DNA of 41,707 nucleotides from an uncultured Lachnospiraceae bacterium (GTDB taxonomy: Bacteria; Bacillota; Clostridia; Lachnospirales; Lachnospiraceae): contig CAJTTU010000025.1 of NCBI GenBank assembly GCA_910579325.1, positions 1 through 41,707 of the forward strand. The letters run 5' to 3'. Shown here one piece after another: positions 15,907 through 24,396 of this stretch (position 1 is the first letter of the stretch; every line of letters begins with the position of its first letter). Below the pieces are notes generated by a model. That model saw nothing but the letters and a program-made list of their open reading frames with translations, was not told where the DNA came from and made no database searches. The position numbers were made by a program, and so were the translations under genes.

Positions 15907-18474
15907 ATGAAGCATACCAATCAAGTAGTGAAAAGGGTACTGATCCTGTTTTGTGTGTTTTGTGTCACCGTTTCGGGTGTGGTTTTTTTTATGCGCAGAG
16001 AAGAACAGGAGGACAGGGTTTACGCACCGTCTCTGCGGCCTTCGCTTCCGGTGGTCTATATGGAAGTGGAGGGGGAGCGGGTGAACGCCCTGCACGGGTA
16101 TCAGACGAAGCTTGAGGCCCAGTATACCAGGGATACTGTTACGCCGCTGCCGGAGGACCGGAGTCTGGCGGTTACGGCGGAAAACTGCGACGAGGAGATT
16201 ATCAATATTTCCTATGAGATCCGCAGTTTGGATACGCTGCGCCTGGTGGAGGATACCCAGCTGAAAGAATGGGATATGGTAGAGGACGGGGTGGCAGCTC
16301 GGCTGCCCATTCAGAACCTGCTGGAGCCGGAGAAGGAATATCTGCTGACACTGATTTTATCCACACGGTCTAAGCCTGCCGTATATTATTATACCCGGAT
16401 TACCCTGGCGGAGCAGTTTCATACCAGGGAAATGTTGGATTTTGTAAAGGATTTTCATGATAAAACCTTTGATCCCGTGCTGTCGGAAGAATTGGTCATC
16501 TACATGAAACAGAACACGGCGGACCGGTCAACGCTGGCAGATGTTACTCTGCACTCCACATTTTCCCAGATTACCTGGGGAGACTTAAAGCCCCTTCAGG
16601 TAACGCAGCCGGAGATCTCCGTCAAAGACATGAATGAGACGATCGGCTCCTTTACCATGTCCTATCTGGCGGAGGCCGAGAATCCGGACAGGGAGAATCA
16701 GACCGATCTTTACCGTGTAGAAGAATTTTACTGTGTTCAGTGGTCGGAGGCCCAGTGGTATTTGCTGGCGTTTCAGCGGACCATGAATCAGATTTTTGAG
16801 CCGGAACAGCTGTCGGCAGCGGATCGCTCCATTGACCTGGGAATTCAGGAGGCTGATGGGATTCAGGCGTTGAACAGCGAGGACGGTCAGTGGATCGTAT
16901 TTGCCGTGAACGGTCAGCTCTGGAGCTATCACGGTCAGAGCGGGGAGCTGATAAAGGTATTCAGTTTTGAGCAGGAAGGAGAACCGGATATCCGGAACAG
17001 TCTGCGGGAACATGAGATTCAGATTGTCGAAGCGGACAATGAAGGGAATGTCCACTTTTTTGTATATGGATATATGAATAACGGCGTTCACGAGGGCTGC
17101 GTCGGCATGTCCTTTTATGAATATAGCCGGGCGGATAACGAGCTGTCAGAAGTATTTTATCTGCCCTCCACGATGCCCTATCAGGTGCTGAAGGAGGAGG
17201 TGGGAACGCTGTCCTATTTAAGTCGGTCCGGGCTCTTTTATCTGATGTTCGGCAACAGTATCTATGCAATCGATTTCGAGGGCGATGAATTTGTGGTTGT
17301 GGTGGAGCAGGTAAAGGAAGAGGGTATGGCGATCAGCAGCGACAGCAGTGTAATCGCATGGCAGGACGGAAAGGATGTGCGTCACGGAACCCAGATCCAT
17401 GTGATGAATCTGGATACGGTTGATCAGTATACGATTCAGGCAAAGCAGGGAGAGTGTATCAGGGCGCTGGATTTTATCGAGAAGGATTTGATCTGCGGCA
17501 TTGCCCGGGAGACCGATGTGGATGGAGCAGACGGCTTGTCGGCGGAGCTGTTTCCGATGTATGCGGTGGAGATTTACGGCCAGACGGCGGAGCCTGAGAC
17601 CAGGTATGAAAAGTCTGGCGTCTATATTTCCGGCGTGGGTGTGGAGCCGGGCAGCATCAAGCTTTACCGGATGCAGAAAATGGCCGGCGGAGACTATCGG
17701 GAGATTCAGGAGGATGCCCTGATTCAGAATTCTACACGGGAGGAGGATACCTCCCAGGTGCTGACACAGAGCTATTCCGAAGCCAGGCGGACTGTGTATG
17801 TGATTCCCAAAAAACAGGGGGGCGGTTTTGAAACTCAGGAGTTGAAAGTGACCAGCCCTTCCGGAATTATTGCCGGAATTAATGAGATCAGTCTGCAGGG
17901 CCAGAAGGGCAGCCAGGAGAAGGATACCAATTACTATGCTTTTGCCTATGGAAAGCTGCAGAAAATCTGCGGTACGGCGGCGGAGGCCATTCAGCTGACC
18001 TATGACGATGTGGGGACGGTGGTGTACGGAGACGGAAATTATGTGCTTCGAAGAGGCTACCGTGCGCAAAACGGCCGGAGGGTTACGGCGCCTGCCGTTG
18101 CCGCTTCTTCAAAGGAGGGCAGTCTGGCGGCCTGTCTGGAAACGATGGTAAAAATGACAGGGGAGGTTGTCAATGCGGCCGAGCAGTTGGAAGAAGGCAG
18201 AGAACCGGCAGAGATCCTTGGGGAAAAGATGCCGGGCAACGCCCACGACCTGACCGGATGCGGGCTGGAACAGGTGCTTTACTATTATCTTTCCTTCGGT
18301 TATCCGCTGATTGCGCGTACCCAGGATCAGGGGGCCATGCTGATCACGGGCTATGGTTATCAGGATTTGTATCTGTACAGCCCGGTTACTGGGGAGGAGA
18401 CATCCATGGAAATTGACGACGCAGTCCGGTATTTTGAGGGGAATGGAAATGTGTTCATCGGATATATTCCATAA
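15907..18474 (+). CDS. Large exported protein with beta-propeller-like core and degenerate C39-like C-terminus
   Basis: An 855-residue protein with one N-terminal membrane anchor (about residues 10-28, VLILFCVFCVTVSGVVFFM) and otherwise extracellular. Residues 40-170 look like an immunoglobulin-type beta domain. Residues about 300-600 consist of repeated strands with turns (VFAVNGQLWSYHGQSGELIK, FGNSIYAIDFEGDEFVVVV), consistent with a beta-propeller. The last 90 residues (DLTGCGLEQVLYYYLSFGYPLIAR, then GAMLITGYGYQDLYLYSP) resemble the second half of a C39-like papain-fold domain, but the position expected to hold the catalytic His has Ala and no matching Cys is seen. I recognise no named family. 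It may be a cell-surface scaffold or sensor. Confidence 0.72.
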   Translation: MKHTNQVVKRVLILFCVFCVTVSGVVFFMRREEQEDRVYAPSLRPSLPVVYMEVEGERVNALHGYQTKLEAQYTRDTVTPLPEDRSLAVTAENCDEEIINISYEIRSLDTLRLVEDTQLKEWDMVEDGVAARLPIQNLLEPEKEYLLTLILSTRSKPAVYYYTRITLAEQFHTREMLDFVKDFHDKTFDPVLSEELVIYMKQNTADRSTLADVTLHSTFSQITWGDLKPLQVTQPEISVKDMNETIGSFTMSYLAEAENPDRENQTDLYRVEEFYCVQWSEAQWYLLAFQRTMNQIFEPEQLSAADRSIDLGIQEADGIQALNSEDGQWIVFAVNGQLWSYHGQSGELIKVFSFEQEGEPDIRNSLREHEIQIVEADNEGNVHFFVYGYMNNGVHEGCVGMSFYEYSRADNELSEVFYLPSTMPYQVLKEEVGTLSYLSRSGLFYLMFGNSIYAIDFEGDEFVVVVEQVKEEGMAISSDSSVIAWQDGKDVRHGTQIHVMNLDTVDQYTIQAKQGECIRALDFIEKDLICGIARETDVDGADGLSAELFPMYAVEIYGQTAEPETRYEKSGVYISGVGVEPGSIKLYRMQKMAGGDYREIQEDALIQNSTREEDTSQVLTQSYSEARRTVYVIPKKQGGGFETQELKVTSPSGIIAGINEISLQGQKGSQEKDTNYYAFAYGKLQKICGTAAEAIQLTYDDVGTVVYGDGNYVLRRGYRAQNGRRVTAPAVAASSKEGSLAACLETMVKMTGEVVNAAEQLEEGREPAEILGEKMPGNAHDLTGCGLEQVLYYYLSFGYPLIARTQDQGAMLITGYGYQDLYLYSPVTGEETSMEIDDAVRYFEGNGNVFIGYIP

Positions 18475-18515
18475 TTGCCGGACCGGGGCTGATCGGGATG
18501 TTTGGAAAAAAGGAT

Positions 18516-18543
18516 TTTACAAAAACAAATCTTATGCTATAAT
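18516..18543 (+). promoter_or_regulatory. Promoter of murA
   Basis: TTTACA (18516-18521), a 16-base spacer and TATAAT (18538-18543) preceded by TATGC, an extended -10. The leader to the murA start is about 170 bases and contains an AT-rich stretch followed by a GC-rich one; no terminator is evident in it. Confidence 0.68.
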
Positions 18544-18718
18544 CAGATAAGAAAAGCGTAATTAAAATTTTAGAATTTTGATGTGTTTTTACACATTTGC
18601 CATAATAGACGGGTATTGTTGCCCGACGCGGCGAGCGGATCATAGTAAGGCGGGGCTGGAAGCGGGTTTCCGCATTTGCCCGGGATGATGCGGTCTATGC
18701 GCAAAGAAAGAGGAAAAT

Positions 18719-20011
18719 ATGATTCAGTATATTATGAAAGGCGGCAATCCGCTGGTGGGCGATGTGTCCATTGGCGGAGCGAAGAATGCGGCATTGGGTA
18801 TTTTGGCCGCCGCGATTATGACGGATGAACCTGTGGTGATCGGGAATCTCCCCAATGTCAGGGATATCAACGTGATGCTGGATGCTATCAAGGGAATCGG
18901 CGGCATCGTAGAGCGGATTAATGAGCACAGCGTGCGGATCATCGGAAGGACCATCCATACCGTAAGCGTGCAGTATGAATCGATCCGGCGGATTCGGGCA
19001 TCCTATTACCTTTTGGGAGCGCTGCTGGGCAAGTACAAAGAGGCGCTGGTGGCGCTGCCCGGAGGCTGCAATATCGGTACCAGACCCATTGACCAGCATC
19101 TGAAAGGGTTTACTGCGCTGGGAGGCGTGAATCATATTGAAAAAGGCGCCGTGGCAGTCAGAGTCGAGAAGTTAAAAGGCAATCATATTTTCCTGGATGT
19201 GATCTCCGTGGGCGCCACCATTAATATTATGCTGGCTGCGGTTCTTGCAGAGGGCCGTACGATTATTGAAAATGTGGCCAAGGAGCCCCATGTGGTGGAT
19301 GTGGCCAATATGCTGAACAGCATGGGCGCAAACATTAAAGGCGCCGGCACCGACGTGATCCGGATCAACGGCGTGGAGCGGCTCCACGGCACGGAGTATT
19401 TTATCATTCCCGATCAAATCGAGGCGGGAACCTTTATGATGGCTGCCGCAGTAACAAAAGGGGACGTGATGGTGCGGAATGTGATCCCGAAGCATCTGGA
19501 GGCCATCAGCGCGAAGCTTCTGGAGATGGGATGCGAGGTGGTGGAGTTTGACGACGCTCTGCGGGTTGTGGGAAAGCCGCGTATGCGGCATACCCAGGTA
19601 AAAACCCTCCCCTATCCTGGATTTCCCACGGATATGCAGCCTCAGATGGCGGTGGCTCTGGCGCTGGCGGAGGGGACCAGTATCGTAACGGAGAGTATTT
19701 TCGAGAACCGGTTTAAATATGTGGATGAGTTAAGCCGCATGGGCGCCTCGATTAAAGTGGAGGGCAATGTGGCGGTAATCGACGGAATCAGGTGCTTTAA
19801 CGGCGCTCATGTCAGCGCGCCTGATTTGCGGGCCGGCGCCGCGTTGGTGATCGCCGGGCTGGCGGCCGACGATTATACGGTTGTGGATGACATAGAATAT
19901 ATTCAGCGGGGTTATGAAAATTTCGACTTGAAATTACAGAGCCTTGGTGCTATGATAGAACAGGTAACTGACGAGAGAGGCGTTCAGAAGTTTAAGCTGC
20001 GGGTCGGATGA
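18719..20011 (+). CDS. murA: UDP-N-acetylglucosamine 1-carboxyvinyltransferase
   Basis: A 430-residue enzyme of the EPSP synthase fold that transfers enolpyruvate from PEP to UDP-GlcNAc, the first committed step of peptidoglycan synthesis, in the cytoplasm. Lys22-Asn23 in GGAKNAALG binds substrate. The catalytic loop is LPGGCNIGTRPIDQHL with Cys117, so the enzyme should be inhibited by fosfomycin; the Asp replacement that gives intrinsic resistance is absent. FPTDMQPQ near residue 300 and ENRFKYVDEL are also typical. GAGG lies just before the ATG. It is transcribed alone from its own promoter; a second murA paralogue, common in Firmicutes, is not in this window. Confidence 0.96.
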   Translation: MIQYIMKGGNPLVGDVSIGGAKNAALGILAAAIMTDEPVVIGNLPNVRDINVMLDAIKGIGGIVERINEHSVRIIGRTIHTVSVQYESIRRIRASYYLLGALLGKYKEALVALPGGCNIGTRPIDQHLKGFTALGGVNHIEKGAVAVRVEKLKGNHIFLDVISVGATINIMLAAVLAEGRTIIENVAKEPHVVDVANMLNSMGANIKGAGTDVIRINGVERLHGTEYFIIPDQIEAGTFMMAAAVTKGDVMVRNVIPKHLEAISAKLLEMGCEVVEFDDALRVVGKPRMRHTQVKTLPYPGFPTDMQPQMAVALALAEGTSIVTESIFENRFKYVDELSRMGASIKVEGNVAVIDGIRCFNGAHVSAPDLRAGAALVIAGLAADDYTVVDDIEYIQRGYENFDLKLQSLGAMIEQVTDERGVQKFKLRVG

Positions 20012-20066
20012 GCATAGGCAGGCAGAAGGGTACGTCGTCAGTTGCGGCAGCAGATGTACTGTTGTG

Positions 20067-20095
20067 AGAACAGTATACTATTTGAACAATATAAT
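20067..20095 (+). promoter_or_regulatory. Promoter of the riboswitch-lipoprotein-metK unit
   Basis: A perfect TATAAT (20090-20095) lies 16 bases before the riboswitch P1 stem. The -35 at 17-base spacing is weak (AGAACA, 20067-20072). The position fits transcription starting at about 20102, just ahead of the aptamer. Confidence 0.48.
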
Positions 20096-20111
20096 AAAGA
20101 GTAAGTTATTC

Positions 20112-20209
20112 CCTTATTCAGAGTGATGGAGATACATAGGATCTGTGAAGTCACGGCAACCCCTGATATCAGGAAGGTGCCTACCTGAGCGAGTGATCGA
20201 ACAATAAGG
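20112..20209 (+). promoter_or_regulatory. SAM-I (S-box) riboswitch aptamer
   Basis: The expected S-box elements appear in order. P1 is CCTTATT (20112-20118) pairing perfectly with AATAAGG (20203-20209). Next come CAGAG, the P2 arm GTGA paired with TCAC, and the conserved GGCAACC. P3 is CCTG-ATAT-CAGG (20162-20173), then AAGGTGC (20174-20180). The inner P2 helix that is usually GGG/CCC is here AGAT/ATCT, a compensated change. When SAM binds, S-box RNAs favour termination, so this unit should be shut off in high SAM. The downstream metK makes SAM, which agrees. P3 is unusually short. Confidence 0.85.
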
Positions 20210-20226
20210 TGGATTCCCGATAGAAC

Positions 20227-20251
20227 GAGTCCGCTTTTGCGGGCTCTTTTT
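20227..20251 (+). terminator. Riboswitch expression-platform terminator
   Basis: GAGTCCGC (20227-20234), loop TTTT, GCGGGCTC (20239-20246), then five T. The stem has one G-T pair. Its 5' arm GAGTCC could instead pair with GGATTC (20211-20216), which directly follows P1, a possible antiterminator. That alternative pairing is my reading and is short. Confidence 0.88.
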
Positions 20252-20297
20252 GTATCATGGGGATGCAAAGGGACGCCAATACGGGTGAGAATGCTTT

Positions 20298-21941
20298 ATG
20301 AAGAAACTGAGAAAATCTGTGATTAGTATACTGGCATTTGCCATCCTGTGTACGGCCTGCCGGTCCGGAGTGGTCGCCCCTTCTTTGGACCGAACGCCGG
20401 TATTGCATCAGGATTATCTGAAATCCGTCCATTATTTCGGGGATGGGTGGGCGGTGAATTTCTGGAATTGCGAGCCGGATCAGATCGATGCGCAGCTGGA
20501 CCGGATTGTGGCCGACGGATTCAACAGTATCATTTTGGTGCTGCCCTGGCGGGAATTCCAGCCGGAGATCGGCGACGGACGGCTGAACGGTTATGCGGCG
20601 GATCAGCTGCGGCTGGTGTTTGAAAAGGCGGAGGAAAAAAAACTGGGAGTTATGCTGCGGCCGGGTTATACCTGGGATTATTATGAGGCGGACAGCGTTC
20701 TTCCCCGCTATTATAAGCTGATGGGGGATCGGACCTATGAGGATGCCTGGCTTTCCTATCTGGAACAGATTTATCAGATCGGTTCCGATTATGAATGCTT
20801 TCTGGGAGGCTTCCTGTGCTGGGAGGATTTCTGGAACTACACTTACACGGCAAAGGCGCTGGGCGCGGAGAAGCTGGGGGCGGAGGAAGCGGAATTTATC
20901 GGCTATCACCGGTATCTGAAAGAGCAGTATACGCTGGAACAGGTGAATGAATGGTATGGGGAAAATTTCACAGACTATTCCCAGGTCTGGTTTCCGTCAG
21001 AAGAAAGCCCTGCGCTGAAATTGTTTTTTGGGTTTTATGACGATTATCTGAACCGGCTGCTGGCAAAATCCCAACAGGTATTTCCCAATCTGTCCATGGA
21101 GGTGCGGCTGGACGCGGATCTGGCTGCAGATCAGGCTGGCGATTTCTATTATTACAGCCATGAAGCTACCTATGGCTGCCAGGATTCGGATTACACTGCG
21201 GTGATGTACGGTATTCCCATGGGCTTTACCAATCAGGGCGAGCGGGTCGGTTATGAGGAGGCCATGGCCATGACGGAGACGATTCTGAATGGTCTTCTTG
21301 AGAAAAATCAGGGAAAAGACGTATATATCGACCAGTTTCTTTATGCGGACAACACGCCGGGCTATGAAAGCAATGCTCAGATCGTGGAAGAGCAGATCAG
21401 CGACTATCTGGAGCATGTTCATCGGATTCTGGAGGAGAAAACCATGGGATACGGCGTGTGGACCTATCAGGATTACGGCGTGGACCTGCTGTACAATCCC
21501 CAGTTTGCCCTTGGATTTGCCGGCTGGGAGACGGAAGGAGAAGCGGAGGCGGTAAGGGAAAACGACTCCATGCAGGCGAGACTCGAGGCCGGCGCGCTGC
21601 TCCGGCAGAATATTCCGCCAGGCAGAAAAACCGATACCGGAGAAGACCGGATCTATGTGACCGGCCAGTACTCCTGTGAGTCGGAAACCATCCTGACAGT
21701 GACTCTGGGTCAGGCCGAACCGGCTGCGGTTTCCTGTAAGCCGGGACAGAACGTAAGCTGGCAGCTTGACTTCCCCAATACGAAAGATTATACTCTGACC
21801 ATCCAAAGCGGTGGGACAGTCTATATAGATAACTTAAAGGTATACGCCCATGTTCAGAATGGCATGCTCTATGACCTGAACGGTCAGGAAGGAGACTGCA
21901 TTAAAAGTCTCCGTAAGCTGAACCGGGAACTGGGCCGGTAA
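20298..21941 (+). CDS. Lipoprotein with glycoside-hydrolase-like TIM barrel
   Basis: A 547-residue secreted lipoprotein. The signal peptide ends LAFAILCTAC with the lipidated Cys at residue 21, although Cys at -3 makes it an atypical lipobox. Residues about 40-390 read as a (beta/alpha)8 glycosidase barrel: IVADGFNSIILVLPWREFQP, GVMLRPGYTWDYY, GGFLCWEDFWNY with a candidate acid Glu, and DVYIDQFLYADNTPG. The last 140 residues form a beta-sandwich like a carbohydrate-binding module (QARLEAGALLRQNIPPG, WQLDFPNTKDYTLTIQSGG). The substrate and exact GH family are not recognised and activity is unproven. It lies directly after the SAM riboswitch and 29 bases before metK with no terminator between, so both should share SAM control. 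The ribosome binding site is weak (GGTGAGA). Confidence 0.75.
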   Translation: MKKLRKSVISILAFAILCTACRSGVVAPSLDRTPVLHQDYLKSVHYFGDGWAVNFWNCEPDQIDAQLDRIVADGFNSIILVLPWREFQPEIGDGRLNGYAADQLRLVFEKAEEKKLGVMLRPGYTWDYYEADSVLPRYYKLMGDRTYEDAWLSYLEQIYQIGSDYECFLGGFLCWEDFWNYTYTAKALGAEKLGAEEAEFIGYHRYLKEQYTLEQVNEWYGENFTDYSQVWFPSEESPALKLFFGFYDDYLNRLLAKSQQVFPNLSMEVRLDADLAADQAGDFYYYSHEATYGCQDSDYTAVMYGIPMGFTNQGERVGYEEAMAMTETILNGLLEKNQGKDVYIDQFLYADNTPGYESNAQIVEEQISDYLEHVHRILEEKTMGYGVWTYQDYGVDLLYNPQFALGFAGWETEGEAEAVRENDSMQARLEAGALLRQNIPPGRKTDTGEDRIYVTGQYSCESETILTVTLGQAEPAAVSCKPGQNVSWQLDFPNTKDYTLTIQSGGTVYIDNLKVYAHVQNGMLYDLNGQEGDCIKSLRKLNRELGR

Positions 21942-21970
21942 TTGCGGAACTTAATCAAGAAAGGGAAAAA

Positions 21971-23158
21971 ATGGAAAGACGTTTATTTACCTCAGAATCT
22001 GTAACAGAAGGACATCCGGATAAAATCTGCGACGCGATTTCCGACGCGATTTTGGATGCGTTAATGGCTAAAGACCCCATGAGCCGGGTGGCCTGCGAAA
22101 CATGCTGCACCACCGGTATTGTGATGGTAATGGGAGAGATTACCACAAAGGCTTATGTGGATATTCAGAAGCTGGTGCGGGATACCGTGGCCGAGATCGG
22201 CTATACAAGAGCGAAATACGGCTTTGACGCCAATACCTGCGGCGTGGTGGTAGCCCTAGACGAGCAGTCCTCCGATATCGCCATGGGCGTGGATAAGGCG
22301 CTGGAAGCCCGTGAAAACCAGATGAGCGACGAGCAGCTGGAAGCCATCGGCGCAGGCGACCAAGGCATGATGTTCGGTTATGCCACCAATGAGACGCCGG
22401 AGCTGATGCCGTACCCCATCGCCCTGGCTCATAAGCTGGCCAGAAAGCTGACCGAGGTAAGAAAGAACGGAACGCTGAATTATTTGCGTCCCGATGGGAA
22501 GACTCAGGTGACAGTGGAGTATGATGAGGCAGGGAAACCGGTGCGTCTGGATGCGGTGGTGCTGTCCACCCAGCACAGCGAGGATGTGACCCAGGCGCAG
22601 ATTCATGAGGATATCAAAAAGTATGTGTTCGATCCGGTGCTGCCCGGTAATATGGTAGATGAGAACACCAAGTTCTTTATCAATCCTACCGGCAGATTCG
22701 TGATCGGCGGCCCTCACGGCGACAGCGGTCTGACAGGGCGGAAGATTATCGTGGACACCTACGGCGGCTATGCCCGTCACGGCGGCGGCGCTTTCTCCGG
22801 AAAAGACTGCACGAAGGTAGACCGTTCCGCCGCCTATGCGGCCCGCTATGTGGCGAAAAACATTGTGGCGGCCGGACTGGCGGACAAATGCGAGGTTCAG
22901 CTTTCCTACGCCATCGGCGTGGCACAGCCCACCTCTGTGATGATCGATACCTTCGGCACCGGGAAGCTGTCCGATGAGAAGCTGGTGGAGATCGTCAGAG
23001 AAAATTTTGACCTGCGCCCGGCCGGCATTATCAAGATGTTAGACCTGCGCCGTCCGATCTACAAGCAGACAGCTGCTTATGGTCATTTTGGCCGCGACGA
23101 CCTGGATCTGTCCTGGGAGCGCACGGATAAGGCGGAAACTTTGAAAAAATATCTGTAA
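21971..23158 (+). CDS. metK: S-adenosylmethionine synthase
   Basis: A 395-residue enzyme that makes S-adenosylmethionine from methionine and ATP. Family signatures are complete: FTSESVTEGHPDKICDAISD at the N-terminus (catalytic His in GHPDK), the ATP-binding GAGDQGMMFGYATNE, and the P-loop-like GGGAFSGKDCTKVDRSAAY. The length matches bacterial MetK. AGAAAGGG precedes the ATG. It is the second gene behind the SAM-I riboswitch at 20112-20209, so its product should repress its own transcript. An imperfect GC-rich hairpin without a T run (about 23199-23231) follows 40 bases after the stop. Confidence 0.97.
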   Translation: MERRLFTSESVTEGHPDKICDAISDAILDALMAKDPMSRVACETCCTTGIVMVMGEITTKAYVDIQKLVRDTVAEIGYTRAKYGFDANTCGVVVALDEQSSDIAMGVDKALEARENQMSDEQLEAIGAGDQGMMFGYATNETPELMPYPIALAHKLARKLTEVRKNGTLNYLRPDGKTQVTVEYDEAGKPVRLDAVVLSTQHSEDVTQAQIHEDIKKYVFDPVLPGNMVDENTKFFINPTGRFVIGGPHGDSGLTGRKIIVDTYGGYARHGGGAFSGKDCTKVDRSAAYAARYVAKNIVAAGLADKCEVQLSYAIGVAQPTSVMIDTFGTGKLSDEKLVEIVRENFDLRPAGIIKMLDLRRPIYKQTAAYGHFGRDDLDLSWERTDKAETLKKYL

Positions 23159-23273
23159 AGGTATTGACAAAAAGGGAAAAAATTGAAAAAATAATCTGAC
23201 AGGGGGGCTGTTTTCCGGCCGCCCTGCCTGTGAATATGCACAGAGTTGCGGAACTCAATTAGGAGGTTTTATT

Positions 23274-24293
23274 ATGGCAATTTTAGTAACTGGCGGCGCC
23301 GGTTATATCGGCAGCCATACCTGTGTGGAATTGTTAAACGCAGGTTATGAAGTAGTGGTAGTGGACGACCTTTCCAATTCATCTCAGGAATCTCTGAGAC
23401 GGGTGGAGGAGATTACAGGGAAAAAGCTGACCTTCTATGAGGTGGATATTCTGGACAGAAGCCGGCTGGAGCGTGTATTCGGCGCGCAGCAGATCGATTC
23501 TGTTATTCACTTCGCTGGCTTTAAGGCAGTGGGCGAATCGGTGAGCAAGCCCTGGGAATATTATTACAATAACATTACGGGCACATTGGTTCTGTGTGAT
23601 GTGATGAGAAATCACGGCGTGAAAAAGCTGGTGTTCAGTTCTTCCGCCACCGTTTACGGAAATCCGGCCACCGTGCCCATCAAAGAGGATTTCCCCCTGT
23701 CCGTCACCAATCCTTACGGCAGAACCAAGCTGATGATTGAGGATATTCTCCGGGATATGTCCTTTGCGGACCCTGAGTGGAACGTGGTGCTGCTGCGCTA
23801 CTTCAATCCTATCGGCGCTCATGAAAGCGGCCGGATCGGAGAGAATCCCAAAGGTATTCCCAATAACCTGATGCCCTATATCACCCAGGTAGCCATCGGC
23901 AAGCTGCCTTTCCTGCGAGTATTTGGAAACGATTACGACACGCCTGACGGAACCGGCGTCCGGGATTATATCCATGTGACAGACCTGGCGATCGGCCATG
24001 TTAAAGCGATTGAGAAAATGAACGGGGAAAAAGGCGGTATTTTCACCTACAATCTGGGTACCGGAACCGGCTACAGCGTACTGGATATTGTTCATGCTTT
24101 CGGAAAAGCCGCAGGGACGGAACTTCCTTACGAAATCCAGCCCCGCCGCCCCGGCGATGTGCCCACCTGTTACGCAGACCCGTCCAAAGCGGAACAGGAG
24201 CTGGGCTGGAAAGCGGAGCGTGATCTGGATAAAATGTGCGAGGATTCCTGGAGATGGCAGAAGAATAACCCGGAAGGGTATGGAGAAGAATAA
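23274..24293 (+). CDS. galE: UDP-glucose 4-epimerase
   Basis: A 339-residue short-chain dehydrogenase/reductase-type enzyme that interconverts UDP-glucose and UDP-galactose using bound NAD. The Rossmann motif is TGGAGYIGSH (residues 6-15), the Ser of the triad is in FSSSATVYG (about residue 122-124), and Tyr148 and Lys152 are in NPYGRTK. The C-terminal RRPGDVPTCYADPSKA is typical of GalE. AGGAGG lies 8 bases before the ATG. A TTGACA (23164-23169) sits upstream, but no good -10 at normal spacing is seen, so its promoter is uncertain. The following kinase gene is 103 bases away and may be co-transcribed; together they suit entry of galactose or glucose into central metabolism. Confidence 0.95.
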   Translation: MAILVTGGAGYIGSHTCVELLNAGYEVVVVDDLSNSSQESLRRVEEITGKKLTFYEVDILDRSRLERVFGAQQIDSVIHFAGFKAVGESVSKPWEYYYNNITGTLVLCDVMRNHGVKKLVFSSSATVYGNPATVPIKEDFPLSVTNPYGRTKLMIEDILRDMSFADPEWNVVLLRYFNPIGAHESGRIGENPKGIPNNLMPYITQVAIGKLPFLRVFGNDYDTPDGTGVRDYIHVTDLAIGHVKAIEKMNGEKGGIFTYNLGTGTGYSVLDIVHAFGKAAGTELPYEIQPRRPGDVPTCYADPSKAEQELGWKAERDLDKMCEDSWRWQKNNPEGYGEE

Positions 24294-24396
24294 GAAAATC
24301 AATGTAAGTATGCCTGCCTGATTTGACCTTAATCATGAGAACAGGCCGGAGAGCGGATATGGCAGGGGGAAATAAAAGTAAGAGAGGCTATGTGAC

